From an uncultured Sutterella sp. (GTDB taxonomy: Bacteria; Pseudomonadota; Gammaproteobacteria; Burkholderiales; Burkholderiaceae_F): DNA of 11,322 nt. Of the stretch, positions 5,636 to 11,322 are shown one piece after another; positions within the stretch are counted from its first letter, which is position 1, and each line of letters starts with the position of its first letter. The notes beneath the pieces were generated by a model that saw only the letters and a list, made by a program, of their open reading frames with translations, searched no databases and was not told the DNA's origin. Both the position numbers and the translations under genes were made by a program. The stretch is taken from positions 1 to 11,322 of the forward strand of contig CAJJMF010000071.1 in the NCBI GenBank assembly GCA_905192805.1. The letters run 5' to 3'.

Positions 5636-8600
5636 ATGACAGAGACACCGAATCCGGGGCCTGGACGCCGTCACGGTAAGCTGCTAAGCTGCCAGGAAAG
5701 ATCCTTTTCCCGATTTCTGTACACTGCCCTCACTATGACTGGACTCTACGAACGACTCCTCACCCAATTATTCAAGAAGAAAATTGAGTCGGATTTGACC
5801 CTGACCTATTATTACGGCGAACGTCGATTAACGCCCGACGAAGCCGCCCGAGTGCTCTCAAGTTATGTGGCGCAGTTGTTAGAGACCGTTCTTAGCAAAC
5901 GGTTAAGCGACAATGCCAACATCGAAGCAGCGATCGCGTTTGTGAATACGCTGGTTTTGCAGATTGCCCAGACGGAGGTCAATCCCCAGGATAATTTGCT
6001 CGATACCAAAGGGCGACTCTTAACAGCCATTTTGGAGCGTACGCAAAGTGAGGAGGCAATGCAGCACGAAATCACACGCTTGATGCCTACGACGGGGCTT
6101 CTGCAAGGGAGGCTCTTTAGCGGTGCGTCCGAAGACCCCACGATGGCGAGCGAATTGGCCCGTGAAATTGTCTCGGCTGATCGTATTGATTGGTTGGTGA
6201 GCTTTGTACGGGAGTCTGGTATTGCCACGTTAATGCCGAGCCTAGAAGAGGCCACGGCTCGTGGGGCCAAATTTCGTCTCTTAACGACCACCTACATGGC
6301 TGTGAGTGACTTTTCGGCGATTAAACGCTTAGCCAGCCTCCCCAACACCGAGGTGCGTATTTCGTACAACGAAACCACGACGCGTCTGCATGCCAAAGCG
6401 TATCTCTTTTACCGGGCAAGCCAAAGTCATACGGTCTATGTCGGATCATCGAACCTCTCGGGGCCAGCGTTAACACAAGGGATGGAGTGGAATATCAAAA
6501 CCACAGCCCTTGAGTCACCTCATGCGGTGGACGCGATGTTTCGCCAGTTTGAGGCCTATTGGCATGACACCGATCTCTTTGAACCCTATCAGGTGGGCGA
6601 CGATGAGCGGCTACAACGGGCGTTGAGTCGCCCCTACCGACCGCTCGAATTAAGCGAGGACGAGCTGAATACGTTGGAGAGTACAGACGGTCTTCCGATG
6701 GCGCCCTATACGCTCTTTGACTACCAAGAAGAGGTGCTTACCCGTCTGGCAGAATCCCGCGAGGCTCTCCACTCACGACGTAACCTCGTGGTAGCGGCCA
6801 CGGGGACCGGAAAAACCGTGATTGCCGCGAACGACTTTAAACGGTACCGGGAGGCGCATCCCGATGCCACCCTTCTGTTTGTCGTGCACCGTGAAGAAAT
6901 CATCCGCCAGGCGCTTGGCACATTCCGTCGCGTGCTGGGTGACGAAAGCTTTGGGGAGATGTGGTTTTCGGGGGTTCGGCCGCGTGAATTTAGGCACGTG
7001 TTTGCCTCGGTGGCGACCTTACGCAATCAGATCCAACTGGGGATCTTTCGGCCCGATGCGTTTGATTTCATCATTGTGGACGAAGCGCACCACGTGATGG
7101 CGCCCGAATATCAACAGGTGTTGAGTCACTTTACGCCCGATGTGCTCGTGGGCTTAACGGCAACCCCAGAACGACTCGATAAAAAAGACGTGAAAGGCTA
7201 TTTCGATGGGCGCTTCAGTGCCGAAATCCGTCTTGCCGATGCCATTAATCGTGGGATGTTGGTTCCCTTTACCTATTACGGCGTGCCCGATGTGTTGGAT
7301 CTCAAAGACGTGAAATGGGCGCAAGGGCAATACGTGGCGAGCGCGCTCTCGGAACTCTTTGTGAATAGTACCGAGCGTAGCCGATACATTCTCGAGGTGG
7401 TAGCGGAGAAAATCCCCGATTTTGCGCAGATTCAAGCGCTCGCGTTCTGTGTGGATCAGGCGCATGCCCGAGCGATGGGGGAGGCGTTTACGAACGCGGG
7501 CTATCGGGTCGGAGTGCTCACCTCTGACAATCGTCAAGAGCGAACGGACTTATTGGAGCGATTAAAGCGTAAAGACATTAACTGCTTGTTTGTGGTCGAT
7601 ATGTTTAACGAGGGCGTGGACATTCCTGGGATTGATACGGTGCTCTTTTTACGCCCCACGCAAAGTTTGACGATCTTTTTGCAGCAGTTGGGCCGCGGTT
7701 TACGTCGTGCCAAAGATAAAACCCGTTTGCGGGTCTTGGACTTTATTGCCCGCACGCGAGCGGAGTTTAACTGGGCGGTACGGTTTGGGGCCTTATTAGG
7801 GTTCTCAAACAACGCGAGCCCCATGAGTGTGTACGACGCGCTCAAAAAGGGAACTTTCCCAACCCTTCCCGAAGGCTGCCAGATCGCGTTGGCGCCATTC
7901 GCACAAGAAGTCGTCCTCGAAAATATCAAGAACCACATCGAACAACTCCAAAAGACATCGAAACTCAAGAATGTCTTTGTGAATTGGACCGATACGTATA
8001 AACGCACGCCTCGTTTGGCCGACTTTTTGCGCGATACGGGTATCACGTTGGAGCAACTCTATCGCTGGGGTACGTGGACGCAATTAAAAGCGATCCAAAA
8101 TAAAGCGAAACCGGCTGACACCAAGGCACTGCAAACGATGGTGTATAAGCGCTGGCTTCTCGGAGGAGATCGCGACTATCTCGCCTTTTTAATGCGCCTC
8201 GTGGACGCACAATTTTCACTAAAGGTAAAGAACTTGTCGCCCACGGAACAAACGTATTTGATGATGTTCTATTGGGACTACTACAACAGGACAAAAGCCG
8301 TCGAGTCGCTAGAAGACATGCTTAACGCGATGCGCGATGATCGGGCATTTGGGGAGGAGTTAAAGGAATTGCTCCCGCTGCTCTATGACACGGTTGAGGG
8401 GGTGTCACCCCCTGAGCCCTCGCCGCTGAGTGATCGTATCCCGTTGAAACTGCATCACTATTACTCTCGTCGTCAAATCATGGTGGCTTGCCGGCGTTGG
8501 ACACTCACGGAAAATCCTGATCTTCAAGGGGGAGTTAGCTCCTCAAAAGGCAATGGTGACTATCGAGGTCTACCGCCCATTGATTTACTTTTCGTCGATA

Positions 8601-8908
8601 TCAACAAAGATGGGAAAACCGAGTCCACGGCCTACGAAGACTATGCCATAGACCGAACGACTTTCCACTGGCAGTCGCCCAACAATACGACGGAAAATTC
8701 CAACCGAGGCCAAAAGCTTTTGGATACCACTCGAGTGAAACTTCTTTTTGTGCGCTACCAACGGATGCATGACAGTCAAAGACGAAACGCCTATGTGTAT
8801 TTGGGGGCGGTGAAGCCGCTGAGTCACCGGGGCGAACGTCCCATTTCCTTTGTGTTCCAATTGGATGCACCGATGCCTGATGAGGTCTTGAGTTACTCCC
8901 AACGTTAA
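5636..8908 (+). CDS. PLD-nuclease/SF2 helicase/DUF3427 fusion protein, putative restriction or defence enzyme
   Basis: This is a 1090-residue cytoplasmic protein. Residues ~35-150 are helical. Residues ~150-320 form a phospholipase-D-type nuclease domain with H252-A-K254 and GSSNLSG at 270-276, followed by GMEWN. A superfamily 2 helicase core follows: Walker A AATGTGKT (387-394, Lys393), DEAH (482-485), GLTATPE (506-512) and the arginine-finger motif QQLGRGLR (683-690). The C-terminal ~340 residues match the DUF3427 domain, with a DYAIDRTTFHWQSPN landmark whose FHWQS is at 1010-1014. This layout is known for single-polypeptide restriction-like or anti-phage proteins: the helicase moves on DNA, the PLD domain cuts, and the C-terminus probably recognises the substrate. 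The ATG at 5636 has GGAAGG 6 bases upstream. However, family members usually begin near GLYERLLTQLF, so the ATG at 5735 is possible and the first ~33 residues may be spurious. It stands alone with no operon partner and appears intact. Confidence 0.9.
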   Translation: MTETPNPGPGRRHGKLLSCQERSFSRFLYTALTMTGLYERLLTQLFKKKIESDLTLTYYYGERRLTPDEAARVLSSYVAQLLETVLSKRLSDNANIEAAIAFVNTLVLQIAQTEVNPQDNLLDTKGRLLTAILERTQSEEAMQHEITRLMPTTGLLQGRLFSGASEDPTMASELAREIVSADRIDWLVSFVRESGIATLMPSLEEATARGAKFRLLTTTYMAVSDFSAIKRLASLPNTEVRISYNETTTRLHAKAYLFYRASQSHTVYVGSSNLSGPALTQGMEWNIKTTALESPHAVDAMFRQFEAYWHDTDLFEPYQVGDDERLQRALSRPYRPLELSEDELNTLESTDGLPMAPYTLFDYQEEVLTRLAESREALHSRRNLVVAATGTGKTVIAANDFKRYREAHPDATLLFVVHREEIIRQALGTFRRVLGDESFGEMWFSGVRPREFRHVFASVATLRNQIQLGIFRPDAFDFIIVDEAHHVMAPEYQQVLSHFTPDVLVGLTATPERLDKKDVKGYFDGRFSAEIRLADAINRGMLVPFTYYGVPDVLDLKDVKWAQGQYVASALSELFVNSTERSRYILEVVAEKIPDFAQIQALAFCVDQAHARAMGEAFTNAGYRVGVLTSDNRQERTDLLERLKRKDINCLFVVDMFNEGVDIPGIDTVLFLRPTQSLTIFLQQLGRGLRRAKDKTRLRVLDFIARTRAEFNWAVRFGALLGFSNNASPMSVYDALKKGTFPTLPEGCQIALAPFAQEVVLENIKNHIEQLQKTSKLKNVFVNWTDTYKRTPRLADFLRDTGITLEQLYRWGTWTQLKAIQNKAKPADTKALQTMVYKRWLLGGDRDYLAFLMRLVDAQFSLKVKNLSPTEQTYLMMFYWDYYNRTKAVESLEDMLNAMRDDRAFGEELKELLPLLYDTVEGVSPPEPSPLSDRIPLKLHHYYSRRQIMVACRRWTLTENPDLQGGVSSSKGNGDYRGLPPIDLLFVDINKDGKTESTAYEDYAIDRTTFHWQSPNNTTENSNRGQKLLDTTRVKLLFVRYQRMHDSQRRNAYVYLGAVKPLSHRGERPISFVFQLDAPMPDEVLSYSQR

Positions 8909-8915
8909 ATCCTGA

Positions 8916-8949
8916 TCGGGGCAACGAGCGAGGCGCTGCGTTGTCCCGA
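8916..8949 (+). terminator. Long hairpin just after the helicase gene, probable terminator without a U-tract
   Basis: Bases 8916-8926 pair with 8939-8949 (11 pairs, one G-U in RNA). An inner AGCG/CGCT stem (8927-8930 with 8934-8937) closes a 3-base loop, with one bulged G at 8938. It starts 7 bases after the helicase stop codon. Only CAGCUUUCAC follows, so intrinsic termination would be weak; mRNA 3'-end protection is an alternative role. The AGCG/CGCT core with a single bulge repeats the design seen at 11-39. Confidence 0.6.
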
Positions 8950-9218
8950 CAGCTTTCACGGTAGGCTCCGCTCGATTACCCACCCAAGCACACCTTCAGG
9001 CCTCTTTCTGGTTTTGTTTCTCGTCACCTTCCGTCTTAACATCACACTAAATCGATCAAGATAAGTGGTCACGCACCATAATGTCTGCCCTACAGTAGAT
9101 TACAAAGTTGAAAATATTCCATAGACCAAATAATTAAACGATAAAAAATATGATTTAGGGTTTTCCCGTAAACGGGGTTTTAGGGTATTCCTTTTTTTTC
9201 AAAAGGCGTGTAATATGG

Positions 9219-9267
9219 ATGACGCTTTTTTCAAATAACACTTATCATCTGTGTTAGGCAGCGTCAT
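9219..9267 (+). other. Nested stem-loop upstream of the right-hand cluster
   Basis: Outer arms ATGACGCT (9219-9226) and AGCGTCAT (9260-9267) are perfectly complementary over 8 bases. Inside, TAACAC (9236-9241) pairs with GTGTTA (9251-9256) around a 9-base loop, with an asymmetric internal loop between the two stems. It may act as a structured leader RNA, a cis-regulatory site or an origin-like DNA hairpin. I do not recognise it as a known riboswitch. Confidence 0.5.
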
Positions 9268-9302
9268 ACCTGTATATATATTATTTATGTGCATGGGGCG
9301 TT

Positions 9303-9321
9303 TGGTATAGAATCTATACCA
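9303..9321. promoter_or_regulatory. 19-base palindrome, candidate repressor operator
   Basis: TGGTATAG and CTATACCA form perfect 8-base arms around the spacer AAT. Size and symmetry are those of an operator for a dimeric helix-turn-helix repressor. It lies about 100 bases upstream of the first small ORF with a ribosome binding site. The left arm contains TGGTATAGA, which could serve as a weak extended -10 element, in which case a bound repressor would cover the promoter. No regulator gene is adjacent. Confidence 0.55.
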
Positions 9322-9417
9322 GAATTTTCATGACGAGTTTGTGTTCGACACGAACGCGAATACCCATGAAAAACTTTCACGGATGATCCGTTCGAAAGTG
9401 TTCAGAGGAGAGCGGCG

Positions 9418-9507
9418 ATGTGCCACGCTTTGGCACCAACTTTTTTGTGCGCCGACCCAACCGAACGACATCACTGTGATGACCATCGATCGAGCCGACC
9501 CGAATAA
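9418..9507 (+). CDS. Possible 29-residue small ORF
   Basis: The ATG at 9418 follows AGAGGAG with a spacing of 7 bases, and the frame runs 29 codons to a TAA at 9505-9507. The product begins MCHALAPTFLC and becomes charged and His-rich at the end. I recognise no family. The support is the ribosome binding site and the position at the head of the plus-strand cluster. It overlaps a longer 92-codon frame starting with a GTG at 9341, which has no ribosome binding site and which I consider less likely. It could be a leader peptide or simply chance. Confidence 0.3.
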   Translation: MCHALAPTFLCADPTERHHCDDHRSSRPE

Positions 9508-9526
9508 AAACGAAGGAGAGACCCTC

Positions 9527-9619
9527 ATGGGCGAAAGGACTCACATCAATCCATTGTTCATAGAGAACCCATCCTTGCACACGCCGTCCCTAGGCGTGCC
9601 GACCAACACACTGTCATAG
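9527..9619 (+). CDS. Possible 30-residue small ORF
   Basis: The ATG at 9527 has a strong AAGGAG with a spacing of 8 bases. Thirty codons follow to the TAG at 9617-9619, 10 bases before the next gene. The product starts MGERTHINPLFIENP and shows no motif I know. It shares a frame with the GTG-initiated 92-codon reading frame at 9341, but the ribosome binding site points to this internal start. Its 3' part contains a small hairpin (CACGCC at 9580-9585 with GGCGTG at 9593-9598). It may be translated and coupled to the next gene. Confidence 0.35.
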   Translation: MGERTHINPLFIENPSLHTPSLGVPTNTLS

Positions 9620-9629
9620 GCGAAATGCG

Positions 9630-10265
9630 ATGAAAATGACCGAAAATAATGACACCAATCAGACCGAACCAACCGTGTCGGGTTCGGAGAATCCCCTCAA
9701 AGCGACGGAAGCGAATACCGTTGCTCAACCGGACGCCACTCGAGCGAATGACTTACCAGTCGCGGTGTCCGTGCATACCCCCACCACGACGCCAGAAAGC
9801 AAGGATCCCACGGTGGATTCGCTTCGCGCAGAAGACGGGTTGACCACCGAGACGGGAGTGAAGTCACTTCCGGGGTTAAGCCGCCGAGCCGAAACCACGC
9901 CCTTAGCGGCTAGGGTTGAACGACCGGGGGAAACCCTCCCGGCAGCCATGGAGTTACGACTGCTCTCCGAGAGGGTGGAAGACATGAAAGCGAGCTTCAC
10001 ACGCGCCTATCCTCAGTTTTTGGCACTCTTTGAAAATCACCAATACCACGATAAAACGAAAGTATTGCTTGAGGATTTTCTCCGTTTGGTGTTATCGGCC
10101 GTGAAGTTGTTTCCAGGGGAGACATTCTCCATGGGAGATTGGGTTCTGGTCACCGCTCCCGATCAGCAAAAGGGTCAGCGGGCGAGTGTGCGGTTTTGTT
10201 TGTACCGATTTAATCGCAAGTATTTGATTATCCGCGACGTCCCTGTACCCGAGGAGGTGCATTGA
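9630..10265 (+). CDS. Hypothetical protein with disordered N-terminal half and a compact C-terminal domain
   Basis: I do not recognise this 211-residue protein. Residues 1-105 are low-complexity, rich in Thr, Pro, Glu, Asp and Ala, with no predicted signal peptide or membrane segment; they should be disordered. Residues 106-211 look folded: a charged helix (MELRLLSERVEDMKASF), an aromatic stretch (AYPQFLALFENHQYHDK), a hydrophobic helix (VLLEDFLRLVLSAVKLF), then beta-like strands (MGDWVLVTA, ASVRFCLYRF, KYLIIRDVPVP). A helix-then-sheet C-domain could bind protein or nucleic acid, but nothing is diagnostic. The ATG at 9630 has only a weak AGGCG upstream; ATG 9636 is an alternative. The stop overlaps the next small ORF as TGATG. 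It lies in the same direction as, and just downstream of, the structured intergenic region. Confidence 0.65.
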   Translation: MKMTENNDTNQTEPTVSGSENPLKATEANTVAQPDATRANDLPVAVSVHTPTTTPESKDPTVDSLRAEDGLTTETGVKSLPGLSRRAETTPLAARVERPGETLPAAMELRLLSERVEDMKASFTRAYPQFLALFENHQYHDKTKVLLEDFLRLVLSAVKLFPGETFSMGDWVLVTAPDQQKGQRASVRFCLYRFNRKYLIIRDVPVPEEVH

Positions 10266-10354
10266 TGGGCGCCTCTCCAGCGGTCTTGTGTAGCCAAGGT
10301 TTGCTTCTCGCTCTGTCGCAACACGAGTCGTGGTGGGCTAACGGGAGACAGTGA
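10265..10354 (+). CDS. Possible translationally coupled 29-residue small ORF
   Basis: The ATG at 10265 overlaps the stop of the 211-residue gene (TGATG). A GGAGG lies 7 bases upstream, inside the end of that gene, which is a classic coupling arrangement. The frame has 29 codons to the TGA at 10352-10354. The product starts MGASPAVLCSQGLLLALSQ, mildly hydrophobic but too short and polar for a confident membrane helix, and ends in a Trp-Trp-rich tail. Its last codons form the left arm of the hairpin at 10347-10368. It has no known family. Confidence 0.4.
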   Translation: MGASPAVLCSQGLLLALSQHESWWANGRQ

Positions 10355-10368
10355 TCGTCGTCACTGTC
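10347..10368 (+). terminator. Hairpin at the end of the plus-strand cluster
   Basis: GACAGTGA (10347-10354) pairs perfectly with TCACTGTC (10361-10368) around a 6-base loop and is followed by TTCGTC. It overlaps the stop codon of the small ORF. Together with the stronger hairpin at 10384-10408, it forms a two-stem terminator region between convergent genes. Confidence 0.45.
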
Positions 10369-10383
10369 TTCGTCAGGTTCAAA

Positions 10384-10408
10384 AGGGAGGGCCCAAAAGG
10401 TCCTCCCT
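10384..10408. terminator. Hairpin between convergent genes, likely bidirectional terminator
   Basis: AGGGAGGGCC (10384-10393) pairs with GGTCCTCCCT (10399-10408) around CAAAA. The stem has ten pairs, one of them G-U. It lies between the end of the plus-strand cluster (10354) and the stop of the minus-strand gene (10435). No long U-tract follows on the plus strand; on the minus strand a short UUU follows. Its position strongly favours a shared terminator. Confidence 0.6.
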
Positions 10409-10434
10409 ACGTACGGTGGAGGATTTCGTGGACG

Positions 10435-11103
10435 CTAGTCGCGCTTAAACCGAAACATTTTTTTCAGCCGTGCCAACGCTTTCACGGTGACGTCATACTG
10501 AAGCTCGAGTTCGTCCTTCGCTTCCCGGAAAAACGTCGCAAACTTTAGATAAGACTGCTTTTGGGTTGGTGACAGGAGGAGCGTCTGTGCCGACATTTCA
10601 AAGAGTTGCTTGAGTTCATTGATCTCTTGGAAGTCTTTTGGTTTAGGCACACGGAAGAGAACCAAAAAACTGTGAACCGTGTAGCGTTTTAACGCACCAT
10701 TGAGATAGTGGATGAGGAACCGTTGAAAGTAGGGGTCATCATAGAAGAGTTCGACTTCTTGGAGTTTCTTTTTTAGGCATCGGTAGTGTGTTAAACAGAC
10801 AAGCGCCTCAGCGAGCGAGTGTTTATTCGTTTTGCGAAAATCGGCACTTGCTTTTTCCCAGTGGGCGATCGCTTCAAAGGTCTCATCGCTGTGGTGTAGC
10901 AAGGGGCCACGGAAAAACGCCTTCTTCACTAAGGTTAAGGCTTTGGCACACGAGCGCATCTCCTCGTTGAGGTACGCACGATCTTCGGGTGAGAGCGAAA
11001 AATGGGCGAGCACTGTACGGTAGAGACCAGCCAATTGGCGCACTTTTTTCTCTGCCGTGGGCGTCATGAAGATCACCACGTTGAGTGCACGAAGGTCTTT
11101 CAT
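10435..11103 (-). CDS. Hypothetical all-helical protein, 222 residues
   Basis: I do not recognise this family. The protein is rich in Leu, Lys, Phe and Tyr and reads as almost entirely alpha-helical, with no signal peptide or membrane segment and a basic C-terminus (KKMFRFKRD). Two regions look alike: LAGLYRTVLAHFSLSPEDR (24-42) followed by AYL, and LKQLFEMSAQTLLLSPTQK (164-182) followed by a similar SYL. This suggests an internal duplication of a helix-LSP-helix unit. The start is uncertain. ATG 11103 has AGGTG 5 bases upstream, but that lies at the junction with foreign AT-rich DNA. ATG 11067 (MTPTAEKK) is inside native-looking sequence but has no clear ribosome binding site. The reading frame stays open upstream into the AT-rich segment. 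The gene is convergent with the 211-residue gene, and the two may belong to one module. Confidence 0.6.
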   Translation of the reverse strand: MKDLRALNVVIFMTPTAEKKVRQLAGLYRTVLAHFSLSPEDRAYLNEEMRSCAKALTLVKKAFFRGPLLHHSDETFEAIAHWEKASADFRKTNKHSLAEALVCLTHYRCLKKKLQEVELFYDDPYFQRFLIHYLNGALKRYTVHSFLVLFRVPKPKDFQEINELKQLFEMSAQTLLLSPTQKQSYLKFATFFREAKDELELQYDVTVKALARLKKMFRFKRD

Positions 11104-11322
11104 ATCCTCACCTTTATAGTTAAGTATATCTACATATGAACATAAATCTTGAACTTCAACAACACCTATATCCTCATTATTTATACCTGGTAAATTGCTA
11201 AAAGCTCCAACTATATCGATAACTCTTATTTTCTTTTTCTTTCCTGCATTTATATATATTTTCGTTACTTCACTATGAATATTTTTCTCTATTATTTTAT
11301 TTTTTCTATTACAATATATGTA
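11104..11322 (-). CDS. Partial DEAD-box RNA helicase C-terminus (DbpA-like RNA-binding domain), clostridial type
   Basis: The minus-strand frame is open for 73 codons from the right edge. It encodes a typical DbpA/CshA-type C-terminal RNA-binding domain: EVTKIYINAGKKKKIRVIDI, then VGAFSNLPGI, then EDIGVVEVQDLCSYVDIL and NYKGED. The family uses this domain to bind structured RNA during ribosome assembly and RNA turnover. The catalytic helicase part would lie off the right edge. The sequence is strongly AT-rich with codons ATA, AAA and TTA, typical of Clostridia and unlike everything to its left. The normal end of the domain is replaced: the frame runs without a stop into the 222-residue gene. 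Domain identity is confident; its physical linkage to this genome is doubtful. Confidence 0.8.

Larger units (their letters stand above)
8950..9340. promoter_or_regulatory. Intergenic region with several DNA/RNA secondary-structure elements
   Basis: No gene is visible here. From about 9090 the sequence turns AT-rich. It contains a short palindrome CCCGTAAACGGG at 9165-9176 flanked by GGGTTTT runs, a T-tract near 9191-9199, a nested stem-loop at 9219-9267, an alternating TA stretch at 9273-9284 and a 19-base palindrome at 9303-9321. This is far more structure than a plain spacer and presumably controls the plus-strand cluster that follows. Confidence 0.5.

Noticed and set aside
5403..5648. 81-codon minus-strand frame between the operon and the helicase gene
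   Set aside because: It starts with GTG inside the 5' end of the helicase gene, has no ribosome binding site and shows no recognisable domain. I treat the region as intergenic.
7534..8046. 170-codon antisense frame inside the helicase gene
   Set aside because: It is a shadow of the helicase codons. The sense frame carries complete helicase motifs and the antisense product has no domain.
9156..9185. GGGTTTT repeats around CCCGTAAACGGG, considered as a terminator or a replication iteron
   Set aside because: The stem is only 4-5 pairs with a tiny loop, and just two repeat units are present. This is too weak to call either an origin or a terminator.
9341..9619. 92-codon plus-strand frame starting with GTG
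   Set aside because: There is no ribosome binding site at the GTG, while an internal ATG at 9527 in the same frame has a strong one. Only the shorter reading was kept.
1..11322. CRISPR array, tRNA, rRNA, insertion sequence ends or transposase
   Set aside because: I saw no regularly spaced repeats, no cloverleaf or rRNA-like sequence and no transposase motifs. The repeats found are single hairpins or short palindromes.

Overview
The window most likely comes from a gut-associated Gram-negative proteobacterium. I would place it in the Betaproteobacteria, near Sutterella or Parasutterella, but this is an inference. It rests on a Tat-exported molybdopterin reductase with its own TorD-type chaperone and a decayed flavocytochrome-type reductase gene, a combination typical of those anaerobic respirers. 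No rRNA, tRNA or housekeeping gene is present to settle it. The last ~220 bases are different: they are very AT-rich and encode the C-terminal RNA-binding domain of a clostridial-type DEAD-box helicase. They are best explained as a chimeric contig end or a foreign insertion.

Layout, left to right. Positions 1-178 hold a strong hairpin but no convincing gene. Positions 179-457 (minus) encode an AbrB/MazE-like DNA-binding protein without a visible partner toxin. Positions 697-5152 (minus) form a respiratory operon, transcribed right to left: a TtrB-like protein with four [4Fe-4S] clusters, a TtrA-like molybdopterin catalytic subunit with a Tat signal, an intercistronic hairpin, a TorD/DmsD-type chaperone, a broken flavoprotein reductase remnant and a clear intrinsic terminator (664-690). 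No NrfD/TtrC membrane anchor is present. A divergent ~480-base AT-rich intergenic region separates this operon from a large plus-strand gene at 5636-8908. That gene encodes a one-piece PLD-nuclease/superfamily 2 helicase/DUF3427 protein, an architecture linked to DNA restriction or phage defence, and it is followed by a 15-bp stem hairpin.

Positions 8909-9629 are intergenic DNA rich in structure: a nested hairpin, a 19-bp palindrome and two tiny ORFs with good ribosome binding sites. After this come a 211-codon unknown plus-strand gene with a disordered N-terminal half, a translationally coupled 29-codon ORF, two hairpins, and a convergent minus-strand gene for a 222-residue helical protein that I do not recognise.

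Working together: the operon should give a periplasmic, cytoplasmically matured reductase for tetrathionate or a related oxyanion, with the chaperone guarding cofactor insertion before Tat export. The helicase looks like a solitary defence gene. The right-hand cluster (9219-11103) is the least explained part of the window and the best place to look for something undescribed.
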